From Comamonas sp. 26 (GTDB taxonomy: Bacteria > Pseudomonadota > Gammaproteobacteria > Burkholderiales > Burkholderiaceae_C): a stretch of DNA of 64,000 nucleotides. Position 1 is the first letter of the stretch; each line of letters opens with the position of its first letter. The position numbers were made by a program, and so were the translations under genes. Location of the stretch: NCBI RefSeq assembly GCF_002754475.1, contig NZ_PEFL01000002.1, positions 558,001-622,000 on the forward strand, written 5' to 3'. This document shows, in pieces, positions 30,786 through 40,055 of the stretch. Under the pieces are notes generated by a model. It was not told where the DNA came from and did no database searches. It worked only from the letters and a program-made list of their open reading frames with translations.

Positions 30786-32885
30786 TTATTTGCCGGAGTT
30801 TCGAACCTGACTGAGCATTTTTGGCGTGATGAACACCAGCATTTCACGCTTGCTAGAAGCCTTTGTGTTGTTGCGGAAAAGATGACCCAACACCGGCAAA
30901 TCGCCAAACAAAGGCACCTTATTGACCTGATTGGTCTCTTCCATCTCAAAAATACCACCAATCACCACCGTTCCGCCGTTCTCCACCAGCACCTGCGTCT
31001 TGATGTGTTTGGTATCGATGGCAACCCCCTGTGTCGTCGTCTCTCCGCGGCTATCCTTGTTCACATCCAAATCGAGAATGATGTCGCCTTCGGGCGTGAT
31101 CTGAGGTGTTACTTCCAACTTCAGGACAGCCTTCTTGAACGAAATGGTGGTCGCTCCATTAGGCGCCGTGACTGAATATGGATATTCCGTACCTTGCTCG
31201 ATCAATGCCTTGTTCTGATCGGCCGTCACCAGACGTGGGTTTGAAATGATCTTACCGTCGCCTTCAGCCTCCAAAGCAGATAGCTCCAAGGACAGGAAAC
31301 GGCTCATTGAGCTATTGAAGACAGAGAAAGCCAGCTGCCCCACCGTGTTAATACCCGAAATGCTTGCAGGCAGATTTACAAAATTTCCGCTAGGGAACTT
31401 TGTGTTCGCACCATCAGGTAAAAACTGAGATGAAGTCATTGATGCGTTGCTGCCAACAGCCCCTCCACCAAACTTAACCCCAAGCGAGCGTCCAAAGGTA
31501 TCTCTAGCCTCCACAATCCGGGCTTCAATCATGACCTGGCGCACCGGCACATCCAAGGTCGCCAGCAGGTTTTTCATCTCCTCAAGCTTGGTTGGAGTGT
31601 CCGTCACAAACAGCTGATTGGTACGTGGCTCTGAAATAGCAGAACCACGAGAGGACAGAAAGCGTGTGCTATTGCCAGCCCCACCTGCTCCACCCGACGA
31701 AGTAGTAATCTGCTGAAGAATATCTGCCGCCTTGGCATAGTTCAGCTGAAAGCCCTGTGTCCGCAATGGCTCAAGCTTCTGGATTTCCATGGCTGCTTCA
31801 TAGTCACGCTTGGTACGCGCATCAATCTCATCCTTGGGCGCGATCCAGAGCACAGAGCCCGACTTTCGCATACCAAGACCCTTGGCATCCATGATGATCT
31901 GCAGCGCCTGATCCCACGGAACATCTTTCAAGCGCAGCGTCAAAGCGCCAGTCACCGTATCCGAAGTCACGATATTGAAGTTGGTGAAATCTGCAATGAC
32001 CTGCAACAGCGAGCGCACTTCAATATTCTGGAAATTCAGCGACAGCTTTTCACCGCTATACCCGGGGCCTTGCGTCAGCTTGCTGGTATCGACCTTTTTC
32101 TGGCGCACCTCGACCACAAACTGATTGTCACTCTGGTATGCGCTGTGCTCCCAGTCACCCACAGGCTCAATGCGCATGCGCACATGATCACCCTGCTGGC
32201 TGGTAGAGATGGTTTGTACCGGGGTACCAAAGTCAGCCACATCCAGTTTTTTGCGCAAGTTTTCCGGCAATGCAGTGCGCAGGAAATCAACGGTCAAGCC
32301 CTTACCTTCCTGGCGCAAGTCCACTCCTACCTGGCTATTGCCTAGACTCACGACAATCCGCCCCGAGCCATCGCTGCCGCGGCGGAAATCCACGCCTCGG
32401 ATGGGCACCATATCAGACGATGTTGACTTGCTCTCAAAAACTGGCGTCACAGCTGGCACCGAGCCTGCCGCAGATGCGGCCGCACCAGCAGGGTCAAGCA
32501 AAATCAGCAACGACTTGCCTTGGCGTTGCAAGCGATACGTTGTGGCCGCCTTGAGATTCAGTACCAGACGTGAACGACCAGAGGCCTCCACGAGGTTGGC
32601 AGAGCGCAAATTGCCCTGATTAAATTCAAGGAGTGATTTTCCGGAACCATTCGTCACCCCCGGAAAATCAAGTGCAATTCGTGCAGGGGTCTGCACCACA
32701 AACCCGGTCGGATCTGCGGCCAATGGCTCAGACAGTTCGACTCGAATGACCTCGGAACCAGACTGTAACGCTCCAGTCACAGACTCAATACGAGCCTGTG
32801 CCCAAGCCGCGGAAGAAAGCAAAAGACTGCCCAGTGTCAGTCCCCAACGGGCCTTCGCCAAAGTCCTGCGATTACTACCCATCAT
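30786..32885 (-). CDS. pilQ: Type IV pilus secretin PilQ
   Basis: A 699-aa outer-membrane secretin. It has a Sec signal peptide (cleavage near AWAQA), two N-terminal AMIN domains that bind peptidoglycan (RIALDFPGVTNGSGKSL and the second around RIVVSLGNSQVGVDLR), a secretin N domain (LSLNFQNIEVRSLLQVIADF) and the C-terminal secretin domain (MIEARIVEARDTFGRSLGVKF and VVIGGIFEMEETNQVNKVPLF). It forms the pore through which the pilus leaves. The gene is the last of pilMNOPQ and overlaps pilP by 4 bases. Confidence 0.97.
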   Translation of the reverse strand: MMGSNRRTLAKARWGLTLGSLLLSSAAWAQARIESVTGALQSGSEVIRVELSEPLAADPTGFVVQTPARIALDFPGVTNGSGKSLLEFNQGNLRSANLVEASGRSRLVLNLKAATTYRLQRQGKSLLILLDPAGAAASAAGSVPAVTPVFESKSTSSDMVPIRGVDFRRGSDGSGRIVVSLGNSQVGVDLRQEGKGLTVDFLRTALPENLRKKLDVADFGTPVQTISTSQQGDHVRMRIEPVGDWEHSAYQSDNQFVVEVRQKKVDTSKLTQGPGYSGEKLSLNFQNIEVRSLLQVIADFTNFNIVTSDTVTGALTLRLKDVPWDQALQIIMDAKGLGMRKSGSVLWIAPKDEIDARTKRDYEAAMEIQKLEPLRTQGFQLNYAKAADILQQITTSSGGAGGAGNSTRFLSSRGSAISEPRTNQLFVTDTPTKLEEMKNLLATLDVPVRQVMIEARIVEARDTFGRSLGVKFGGGAVGSNASMTSSQFLPDGANTKFPSGNFVNLPASISGINTVGQLAFSVFNSSMSRFLSLELSALEAEGDGKIISNPRLVTADQNKALIEQGTEYPYSVTAPNGATTISFKKAVLKLEVTPQITPEGDIILDLDVNKDSRGETTTQGVAIDTKHIKTQVLVENGGTVVIGGIFEMEETNQVNKVPLFGDLPVLGHLFRNNTKASSKREMLVFITPKMLSQVRNSGK

Positions 32886-33433
32886 TTGCTAACCTCCTGC
32901 AACTCTAAAGTGCTTGTTCTCTCAATCCAGTCACCACCACCATCCTGAACAATTTCGCGCAACTGGATGGAGTTCTCAGTGATCTTGGTAATTTTTCCGT
33001 AGTTTTGCCCCAGGTAGTTGCCAACGCGCACCTGATAGAGCAACGCACCCACCTTGATCAAGGCCGTCGGCACACTCTTTTTATCTAAGCTGCCCACCAT
33101 GCTCATGGCATCCAGCGGCTCAGCTTCCAAAGGCTCCTTGCGTCGATTCAATTCAGGTGTCAGCAAAGCGGTGCTGATATTGGACTGCGCTGACTCCTTG
33201 CGCAGCACCTGAATCAGTTTGAGCGGATTGAATGGATCCATCCCCTCTGCCCCCGTGTACATCTGAGGCTTAAAGGGCTTGGGCTCCTCTAGGGGCTTCA
33301 CATTTGGCTTGGCATTGGCACGCTCTTGAGCCATCCACTCTCGCAATTGATCTTCTTCAGATGAAGTGCAGCCCATTAATAAGGCAGTACCCATCAAAGC
33401 CAGCCAGAGAGGGTTCAACCGTAGCTTGCTCAT
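32882..33433 (-). CDS. pilP: Type IV pilus assembly lipoprotein PilP
   Basis: A 183-aa inner-membrane lipoprotein with lipobox LLMGC near residue 22. The C-terminal homology-region domain (IKVGALLYQVRVGNYLGQ, then GKITKITENSIQLREIV) contacts PilQ and the PilNO heterodimer. It overlaps pilO and pilQ by 4 bases on each side. Confidence 0.95.
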   Translation of the reverse strand: MSKLRLNPLWLALMGTALLMGCTSSEEDQLREWMAQERANAKPNVKPLEEPKPFKPQMYTGAEGMDPFNPLKLIQVLRKESAQSNISTALLTPELNRRKEPLEAEPLDAMSMVGSLDKKSVPTALIKVGALLYQVRVGNYLGQNYGKITKITENSIQLREIVQDGGGDWIERTSTLELQEVSK

Positions 33434-34104
33434 TTCTTCCCCTTAGCCGCATCACGCTGTGCCTTCACCTCGTCCGCATCCAGATAGCGGAAAGTACGCG
33501 CTGTGGCATCCATAGTCAGCACCTCACCATCCTTGCCTGCAGGCGCAATAGACAAGTTATTCAAGGTCACGATGCGAGAAAGAAAAGCGACATCTGAAGC
33601 GAAGGATCCAATGTCGTGATAACTGCCAGTCACCTTCAGAGTAATGGGTAGCTCGGCGTAGTACTCCTTGGCCACCATGGCTCCGGGACGGAACACCTCA
33701 AACTGAAGACTTCGACCCAAGCCAGCCTGATTGATATCCGAGAGTAAGGCTGCCATTTCTGCCTTACTGGGCAATTGTTTTTCCAGCTGCGTCACATACT
33801 GCTGCACCTGCTCACGCTGCTTCTTCAAGCCTTCAAGACTCACGGCCTTGAGCATCTTCTTGGTATAGTCATCGCGCAAAGTCACCTCGGTTGCGCGCTC
33901 GGTTTCCAGCTCTGCTTCGTAGTCCTTGAGCATGACAAACCACAGAACTGCAGCAACGGCGATGGCAACAACGGCATATAGCAATGCCTTGGGCAACGCT
34001 GGCCAGACGGATGGATCATTGGGATCCAGGTTACGAAACTGCCGCTGAATTCTTTCTTGCAGCGCAGCGAAATCAATATCTGAAGACTTCTTCTTTTTTG
34101 CCAT
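33430..34104 (-). CDS. pilO: Type IV pilus inner-membrane protein PilO
   Basis: A 224-aa protein with a Lys-rich cytoplasmic N-terminus, one membrane segment (about residues 38-58), a coiled coil (about residues 60-110) and a periplasmic ferredoxin-like domain. It pairs with PilN to align the pilus machine. The ATG overlaps the pilN stop by one base (TAATG), so the long open frame upstream of 34104 is not used. Confidence 0.95.
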   Translation of the reverse strand: MAKKKKSSDIDFAALQERIQRQFRNLDPNDPSVWPALPKALLYAVVAIAVAAVLWFVMLKDYEAELETERATEVTLRDDYTKKMLKAVSLEGLKKQREQVQQYVTQLEKQLPSKAEMAALLSDINQAGLGRSLQFEVFRPGAMVAKEYYAELPITLKVTGSYHDIGSFASDVAFLSRIVTLNNLSIAPAGKDGEVLTMDATARTFRYLDADEVKAQRDAAKGKK

Positions 34105-34715
34105 TACTGCGCCTTCACAGAAGAAGTGGCAGCGGTCAGACTCTTCTCTGCATCGCTGGCTCTTGTCAGATTGAAGCGCAATGTGAATGCAGCTGCGCGG
34201 CGCTTGTCCTTGGCAGTCACATCGACGGTCTTGGCCACAATCTCCATTAACTCCGGCTTGGAGAACCACGCCGTGCCTTCGGTAAGATTGCGCAGCATCT
34301 CGGAAATGCGCTCATTCGACTGCGCAGTTCCCTGCATAGTCACCAGCAAACCGTCTTGCTTGATGCTGCTGAGGTAGACGCCATCTGGCAATTGCTTCAC
34401 CAGCTCATTGAGCATGTGCACCGGTAAGTTGCGATCAGACTGCAAGTCTTCCACAGCCTTCTGACGGGCACGCAACGCAGCAATTTCAGCCTCCAGGCCG
34501 TCAATTTCCTTGATCTGGGTTTCCAGAACCTTGATCTCGGAGCGCAGCAGATTGTTCTTGTTCTGCTGGCCTTCAATCATGATCTGGAAATACCAGTAAA
34601 TCAGGCCTGCAATCAGCAGACCTGCAATCGCAGCCATCACCATATTGACCTGAAATGCCTCTTTTCGACGTTTCTTGGCGGCTTCGCGGTGCGGCAAAAG
34701 GTTAATCAATATCAC
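34104..34715 (-). CDS. pilN: Type IV pilus inner-membrane protein PilN (GTG start)
   Basis: A 203-aa bitopic protein whose N-terminal cytoplasmic motif INLLPHREAAKKRR binds PilM. A membrane segment follows at about residues 25-45, then a coiled coil and a periplasmic domain that pairs with PilO. The start is a GTG at 34713-34715: it has GGAGG upstream and overlaps the pilM stop as GTGA, and the protein then begins with the INLLPHRE motif. An ATG 30 bases upstream lies inside pilM. Confidence 0.93.
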   Translation of the reverse strand: MILINLLPHREAAKKRRKEAFQVNMVMAAIAGLLIAGLIYWYFQIMIEGQQNKNNLLRSEIKVLETQIKEIDGLEAEIAALRARQKAVEDLQSDRNLPVHMLNELVKQLPDGVYLSSIKQDGLLVTMQGTAQSNERISEMLRNLTEGTAWFSKPELMEIVAKTVDVTAKDKRRAAAFTLRFNLTRASDAEKSLTAATSSVKAQ

Positions 34716-35791
34716 TCTTGAAACCTCCGCATGGCCAGACCGCAAGAGGTTAAATAAGACGGTGCCTCACGCGCCATCTTCTTCAGGCGCACAGCACTGC
34801 CAATTTCCATGCCATCAAATGGGTTGGCAAGACTGCAAGCACATCCGGTCTGCTGACTGACGGCCTCTGCCAAGCCAGGCAAGGACGCAGAGCCCCCTGC
34901 CAGCAAGACATGGTCAACACGGTTGTACGGCGTGCTGGTAAAGAAAAACTGCAGCGCGCGAGCCACCTCCTGCGTCAGGCTCTGCACAAAAGGTTTGAGC
35001 ACGCCTGTTGCGTAATCGTCAGGCAGTTCACCACTACGTTTTTTTGCCTCGGCCTCTTCCGGTGAAAAGCCGTACTGCCGCGCAATCAGCTGCGTCAGCT
35101 GCGCGCCACCAAAGGCCTGATCACGCTCATACAGCACTTCGTCGTTGCGCAGCACCTGCATACTGGTGGTCATAGCGCCCACCTCAAACAGCGCAACCAC
35201 GGCATCCTGCCCGGCGTTGCTCAGTCTTGAGACCAGGCGTGTCGCAGCCATTCGAGCCGCATAGGGCTCAATATCCACCACAACGGGCTTCAAGCCAGCG
35301 GCTTCTGCCAAGCCCTGACGGTCTTGAACTTTTTCCTTGCGCGAGGCGGCAATCAGCACATCCACGTCACCCGAAGATACCGACGATGGGCCGATGACAC
35401 AAAAGTCCAGACTCACCTCATCAAGTGAAAACGGAATGTACTGATTGGCCTCAGATTCGACCTGCACTTCCATTTCCAACTCAGACAAGCCGGCGGGCAA
35501 AGTGATTTTCTTGGTAATCACTGCGGCAGCAGGCAGAGCCATTGCCACCTGCTTTGTGCGTGTGCCGCTTTTTTTAACCAGACGACGAACAGCCTCTGCG
35601 ACTTCGTCAAATTTTTCAATGTTGCCGTCGGTAATCCAGCCTTTTTCAAGAGGCTCGATCGCACAACGCTCAAGTTGCCACTCACCTGACTTGCTTTTGG
35701 TCAGTTCAACCAACTTCACGCTGGAGGAGCTGACATCAATGCCAAGCAATGGTGCAGGCTGACGGCTGAATAAAGAACTCAGAGCAATCAA
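34712..35791 (-). CDS. pilM: Type IV pilus assembly ATPase PilM (TTG start)
   Basis: A 359-aa actin/FtsA-like cytoplasmic protein that anchors the PilNO subcomplex. Nucleotide-fold motifs: LLGIDVSSSSVKLVEL (phosphate 1), VVALFEVGAMTTSMQV (phosphate 2) and VLLAGGSASLPGLAEAV (adenosine). The open frame begins with TTG at 35789-35791, preceded at close range by a run of six Gs. No in-frame ATG or GTG lies nearby, so TTG is the likely start. It is the first gene of pilMNOPQ, divergent from the PBP1A gene. Confidence 0.93.
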   Translation of the reverse strand: MIALSSLFSRQPAPLLGIDVSSSSVKLVELTKSKSGEWQLERCAIEPLEKGWITDGNIEKFDEVAEAVRRLVKKSGTRTKQVAMALPAAAVITKKITLPAGLSELEMEVQVESEANQYIPFSLDEVSLDFCVIGPSSVSSGDVDVLIAASRKEKVQDRQGLAEAAGLKPVVVDIEPYAARMAATRLVSRLSNAGQDAVVALFEVGAMTTSMQVLRNDEVLYERDQAFGGAQLTQLIARQYGFSPEEAEAKKRSGELPDDYATGVLKPFVQSLTQEVARALQFFFTSTPYNRVDHVLLAGGSASLPGLAEAVSQQTGCACSLANPFDGMEIGSAVRLKKMAREAPSYLTSCGLAMRRFQE

Positions 35792-36045
35792 CGTGCCCCC
35801 CTAGATTGTAAGAATGGAAACAAAAGCCAGCAATACATGGGAATCCTAGCAGCAAGCTATAGCAACACACGCTTTGCTGTAGCCATTTCCCAGGCATTTC
35901 GTGGTCAAAAAAAGACAACCTTGTGTAACATCAAACAGGCATACAGCAGCATCCACTCATGCAACAGTGCTTACCCTGTGCTTTAGGATTCAGCCAACGT
36001 GTGACATCCACATCGTCACAAAGATGCTTTTCTGGAGGGGATTTC

Positions 36046-36051
36046 TATAAT
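36046..36051 (+). promoter_or_regulatory. -10 box of mrcA promoter
   Basis: A perfect TATAAT lies 26 bases before the mrcA ATG in the 286-base gap shared with pilM. No good -35 match is seen 16-18 bases upstream, so the site may need an activator or be a weak promoter. Confidence 0.45.
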
Positions 36052-36077
36052 GCCCCACCCCTTGCTCATACTGCGAA

Positions 36078-38480
36078 ATGCCGCCATCAGAACATTCTGC
36101 TCATCAGGCTCCAGCGCCTGGCTCCAAAGCTCCTAAAAAACGCATGCACTGGTTGCTACGCTCCATCTTCTGGCTCATGGGCCTTGCAGTTGCGGGCGCG
36201 CTGGCAGTGTTGCTGGCTGTCGCTGTAGCGCTGGCCATGGCCTACCCTAACCTTCCTGACGTCTCCGAGTTGGCGGATTACCGTCCCAAGCTGCCGCTGC
36301 GGGTGTACTCCAGCGAAGGTGCTCTGCTAGGCGAATTTGGTGAAGAGCGCCGCACACTGACGCCGATTCAAGAAATTCCCAAGGTCATGACCAATGCGGT
36401 GCTGGCCATTGAAGACACGCGCTTCTTTGAGCATGGTGGCGTGGACTACAAGGGCATGCTGCGCGCCGCACTCGCCAATCTGGGCAAGGTCAAAAGCCAA
36501 GGCGCATCCACCATCACCATGCAGGTGGCGCGCAATGTGTACCTGACCTCCGAGAAGACATACACCCGCAAGATCTACGAAATTCTGCTGACCTTCAAGT
36601 TAGAGCACCTGCTCACCAAGGAGCAGATTCTTGAGATCTACATGAACCAGATCTTTCTGGGCAATCGTGCCTATGGCTTTGCTGCGGCCAGCGAAGCGTA
36701 TTTCGGCCACCCCCTGAAAGACATCACCGTTGCTGAAGCCGCCATGCTGGCGGGTCTCCCCAAAGCCCCGTCTGCTTACAACCCGATCAGCAACCCCAAG
36801 CGCGCCCGCATTCGCCAGCTCTACATCATTGAGCGCATGGAAGAAAACGGATTCATCACCGCCGAGCAAGCCAAGCAGGCCAAAGAAGAGCCACTCAAGC
36901 TGCGAACCGCCTCCAATTCCACCCGCGTTCATGCTGAATACGTGGCGGAAATGGCGCGCCAACTGATCTTTGCCCAATACGGCAACGATGCGTACACGCG
37001 CGGTCTGAACGTTTACACCACCCTTAATGCAGGTGAGCAAGAAGCCGCGTACAAAGCTCTGCGCGAAGGCATCATGAACTACGAGCGCCGCCAGAAGTAC
37101 CGCGGCCCTGAAAAATTCATCACCCTGCCCAGCAATCCGCAGGAGCTGGAAGAAGCGATTGACGATGTGCTGGCCAATCACCCCGACAACGGCGATGTGA
37201 TTGCCGCCGTGGTGCTCGAAGCCTCACCTCGCAAGATCATGGCTGCACGCGCTGACGGCACACACTTTGACATTACCGGCGACAACCTGAAACCAGCCGA
37301 GTCCGGACTTAGCCCCAAGGCACCTCCGAACATCAAGATCCGTCCTGGTGCGGTGATCCGTGCTGTCAAAAATGCCAAGGGTGCATGGGAAATCACCCAG
37401 TTGCCTGAAGTGGAAGGCGCATTTGTCGCTGTGTCCACCCAATCCGGCGCAATCCGTGCCTTGGTGGGTGGCTTTGACTTTGAAAAGAACAAGTTCAACC
37501 ACGTGACTCAGGCTTGGCGCCAGCCCGGATCCAGCTTCAAGCCCTTTATCTACTCGGCAGCGCTGGAGCATGGCTTCTCGCCCGCAACCATGATCAATGA
37601 CGCGCCGATCTTCTTTAGCGCAGCAACCACCGGCGGCCAGCCTTGGGAGCCCAAGAACTACGACGGCACCTATGCAGGCCCCATGACCATGCGCACGGGC
37701 TTGAACAAGTCCAAGAACATGATTTCCATTCGCCTGCTGCAGGCAATTGGCCCCAAGACCGGCCAGGAATGGGCTACACGCTTTGGCTTTGAAGCCTCCA
37801 AGCAGCCCGCTTACCTGACCATGGCTTTGGGTGCAGGCTCCGTCACGCCGCTGCAAATGGCAGGTGCCTACTCGGTCTTCGCCAATGGCGGCCACCGCCT
37901 CAATCCCTGGCTGATTGCTCGCGTCACAGACCACAAGGGCCGAATCCTGTCCGAGTTCACTCCCCCACCCCTCAGTGACCTGCCCCAGGCCATTCCTGAG
38001 CGCAATGCCTTCATCACTGGCACCTTGCTTAACGATGTGGCGCGTGTGGGTACCGCCGCCAAGGCTCAGGCCACGCTCAAGCGCCCCGATCTGTACGGCA
38101 AGACCGGTACGACGAATGATTCTGTGGATGCCTGGTTTGCCGGTTATCAGCCCAGCATCTCGGCCGTCTCATGGATTGGTTACGACACGCCCCGTAATCT
38201 GGGCTCCCGTGAAACCGGTGGCGGCCTGAGCCTGCCTATCTGGATTAGCTTCATGCAGCACGCACTCAAGGGTGTCCCTGTGGCTGAGGTACAAGTACCT
38301 CCTGGTGTGGTCAATATGGGCGGCGACTGGTACTACGAAGAAAATGCCCGCAGTGGCGGCATCTCCAGCCTGGGCATGGAAGCGTCTGTGCCTTCCAATG
38401 GCGATAACGCAGGACCCGGCGCAACACCTGCACCCGCTTCTGAAGAACGCAGCCGAATCTTGGATCTGTTCAGGAATTAA
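36078..38480 (+). CDS. mrcA: Penicillin-binding protein 1A
   Basis: An 800-aa bifunctional peptidoglycan synthase. It has a cytoplasmic tail, a membrane anchor (about residues 27-55) and a GT51 transglycosylase domain (catalytic Glu in EDTRFFEHGGVD, then QGASTITMQVARN and IYMNQIFLGNRAYGF). An OB-fold insertion follows, then the transpeptidase domain with the SxxK serine in PGSSFKPFIYSA, SxN in LNKSKNMIS and KTGT in YGKTGTTNDS. All active-site motifs are intact. The divergent position from pilMNOPQ is typical of this class of bacteria. Confidence 0.97.
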   Translation: MPPSEHSAHQAPAPGSKAPKKRMHWLLRSIFWLMGLAVAGALAVLLAVAVALAMAYPNLPDVSELADYRPKLPLRVYSSEGALLGEFGEERRTLTPIQEIPKVMTNAVLAIEDTRFFEHGGVDYKGMLRAALANLGKVKSQGASTITMQVARNVYLTSEKTYTRKIYEILLTFKLEHLLTKEQILEIYMNQIFLGNRAYGFAAASEAYFGHPLKDITVAEAAMLAGLPKAPSAYNPISNPKRARIRQLYIIERMEENGFITAEQAKQAKEEPLKLRTASNSTRVHAEYVAEMARQLIFAQYGNDAYTRGLNVYTTLNAGEQEAAYKALREGIMNYERRQKYRGPEKFITLPSNPQELEEAIDDVLANHPDNGDVIAAVVLEASPRKIMAARADGTHFDITGDNLKPAESGLSPKAPPNIKIRPGAVIRAVKNAKGAWEITQLPEVEGAFVAVSTQSGAIRALVGGFDFEKNKFNHVTQAWRQPGSSFKPFIYSAALEHGFSPATMINDAPIFFSAATTGGQPWEPKNYDGTYAGPMTMRTGLNKSKNMISIRLLQAIGPKTGQEWATRFGFEASKQPAYLTMALGAGSVTPLQMAGAYSVFANGGHRLNPWLIARVTDHKGRILSEFTPPPLSDLPQAIPERNAFITGTLLNDVARVGTAAKAQATLKRPDLYGKTGTTNDSVDAWFAGYQPSISAVSWIGYDTPRNLGSRETGGGLSLPIWISFMQHALKGVPVAEVQVPPGVVNMGGDWYYEENARSGGISSLGMEASVPSNGDNAGPGATPAPASEERSRILDLFRN

Positions 38481-38492
38481 GCCCGCAAAAAC

Positions 38493-38525
38493 AAAAGCCT
38501 GCCTCTCATCGAGGCAGGCTTTTTT
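38493..38525 (+). terminator. Terminator after mrcA (also faces cyaY)
   Basis: A 13-bp stem (38493-38505 with 38511-38523, AAAAGCCTGCCTC/GAGGCAGGCTTTT) with a 5-nt loop and a T-tract. The A-tract on the other side may also serve cyaY in the opposite direction. Confidence 0.88.
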
Positions 38526-38545
38526 CATTCAGCACCTAAGATTTA

Positions 38546-38887
38546 TTAGCCCAGCGCTTTGAATTCCAGCGACATAGCCGACTGCTCGCTTGCATATTGC
38601 GTCAGGTTGGCAAAGAACTCGCCTGCGCCCTTGGTGTCCATCCAGGCATTTTTCTCTTCGTCAAAGCGATAGTGAAAGCCGCCCGCCTTGGCCGCCAGCC
38701 AGATTTCGTGCAAGGGCTTTTGCTGGTTGATCACAATCTGGCTACGGTTCTCAAAAACCAGTGTCACCAGGCCACCCACGCGCTGTGCATCAAGGTCAGC
38801 ATCGGTTTCGTCGTTGATGCGGTCACAGCATTGCTCCACAGCCATCAGTAGTTGATCAGCGCGGTCCAGATATTCAAGGTCAGTCAT
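38546..38887 (-). CDS. cyaY: Frataxin-like protein CyaY
   Basis: A 113-aa iron-binding protein that modulates iron-sulfur cluster assembly by the ISC system. It has an acidic N-terminal helix ([17 protein letters not shown], then [10 protein letters not shown]), the strand [17 protein letters not shown] with the conserved KPLHEIWLA and a final [14 protein letters not shown]. The start at 38887 gives the usual size. It is divergent from lptM, with only 12 bases between the two start codons. Confidence 0.95.
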   Translation of the reverse strand: MTDLEYLDRADQLLMAVEQCCDRINDETDADLDAQRVGGLVTLVFENRSQIVINQQKPLHEIWLAAKAGGFHYRFDEEKNAWMDTKGAGEFFANLTQYASEQSAMSLEFKALG

Positions 38888-38899
38888 TACAATTTGCCC

Positions 38900-39154
38900 A
38901 TGTTGAAAGCCACCCAAATTTTAGTCAGGAGCATTGCCCTTGCAGCTTGTGCGGCGTCCATCGCTTCACTTTCCGCCTGTGGACAAAAAGGCCCGCTCTT
39001 TTTACCGACCGATCCAGCCGCTCAAGGCCGAGCCACCTTGCCGGAAGCACTGGGCATTTCGTCTCCTAAAACGCCCGGCACAGCAGCGCCTGTGGTGAAG
39101 CCTTCATCGCCAGCAGATACAGAGAACTCCGCCGAGACAGATGCCAAGCCCTGA
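38900..39154 (+). CDS. lptM: LPS assembly lipoprotein LptM-like
   Basis: An 84-aa lipoprotein. The signal ends in [14 protein letters not shown], the conserved CGQKGPL motif of YifL/LptM proteins, which assist maturation of the LptD translocon. The rest is a low-complexity Pro/Ala/Thr tail. The gene is divergent from cyaY, as in E. coli, but its usual downstream neighbour (lysA or dapF) is absent. The start at 38900 gives a normal signal peptide. No clear ribosome-binding site is visible. Confidence 0.85.
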   Translation: MLKATQILVRSIALAACAASIASLSACGQKGPLFLPTDPAAQGRATLPEALGISSPKTPGTAAPVVKPSSPADTENSAETDAKP

Positions 39155-39227
39155 GGCTTGATAAACATCAACACTCTGTTCAGGGTTCAACTCTAGAGTG
39201 AGGCATCTTGTCCTTTGACAACCTGCC

Positions 39228-40055
39228 ATGCCCATAGAGCTTTACCGCGACAAAACCCATGCCTGCCTGATGTTCACCGACCTCATCGAGGAAGACGGTC
39301 AGGCCATTCAGGCCAATCAGTTCCTGATCGTGGACAACAGCACAGGAGCCATCATCGACCCCGGTGGTAATCTGGCCTTTAACGAGTTGTTCATGGGCAT
39401 GTCCCGCCACTTTCCACCGCAAAAGCTCGCCTATGTGGTCGCGTCGCATGCGGACCCGGACATCATCGCCTCGCTTGATCGCTGGATGACCAGCACCCGT
39501 GCCCAGCTCGTCATCTCGCGGATCTGGGAGCGTTTTGCGCCGCACTTCACCAAAGTGGGCAAGACGGAAAACCGCGTGATCGGCGTGCCAGATGCCGGTG
39601 GCCGTTTGCCGCTGGGCAATAGCGAGCTGGTACTGCTGCCTGCACACTTTTTGCATGCAGAAGGCAACTTCCACTTCTACGACCCCATCAGCAAGATTCT
39701 GTTTACGGGCGATCTGGGGGTGTCTTTGACTACTGGCGCTGAGGCACAAAAACCTGTGACCGACCTGGTGCCCCATATTGCGCGTATGGAAGGCTTTCAC
39801 CGCCGCTACATGGTCTCCAACAAGATTTTGCGGTTGTGGGTTCAGATGGCACGCCAGCTGCCCATCGAAATGATCGTGCCCCAGCACGGCGCGCCCATCA
39901 TGGGCAAGCAGGCGATTGGCGATCTGTTCAACTGGCTTGAAGGCTTGCAGTGCGGTATTGACTTGTTCGATCAACGCGCCTACCAGCTGCCCAGCGCAGA
40001 GATTGACCCCGTGTCGCGCCAGGTGCGCCCACCGCTGCGTGCCGTGGCAGGCTGA
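39228..40055 (+). CDS. Oxygen-binding di-iron (ODP) metallo-beta-lactamase fold protein
   Basis: A 275-aa protein with the beta-lactamase fold of flavodiiron proteins but no flavodoxin domain, as in stand-alone ODP sensors. Predicted metal ligands are His74, Asp76 and Asp78 in ASHADPDII, His143 in HFLHAEGNF, Asp162 in FTGDLGVS and His220 in VPQHGAPIMG. The second ligand is usually Glu in flavodiiron proteins and is Asp here. A role in sensing or reducing oxygen or nitric oxide is inferred. Its stop codon abuts the msrQ stop (convergent) with no gap. Confidence 0.75.
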   Translation: MPIELYRDKTHACLMFTDLIEEDGQAIQANQFLIVDNSTGAIIDPGGNLAFNELFMGMSRHFPPQKLAYVVASHADPDIIASLDRWMTSTRAQLVISRIWERFAPHFTKVGKTENRVIGVPDAGGRLPLGNSELVLLPAHFLHAEGNFHFYDPISKILFTGDLGVSLTTGAEAQKPVTDLVPHIARMEGFHRRYMVSNKILRLWVQMARQLPIEMIVPQHGAPIMGKQAIGDLFNWLEGLQCGIDLFDQRAYQLPSAEIDPVSRQVRPPLRAVAG

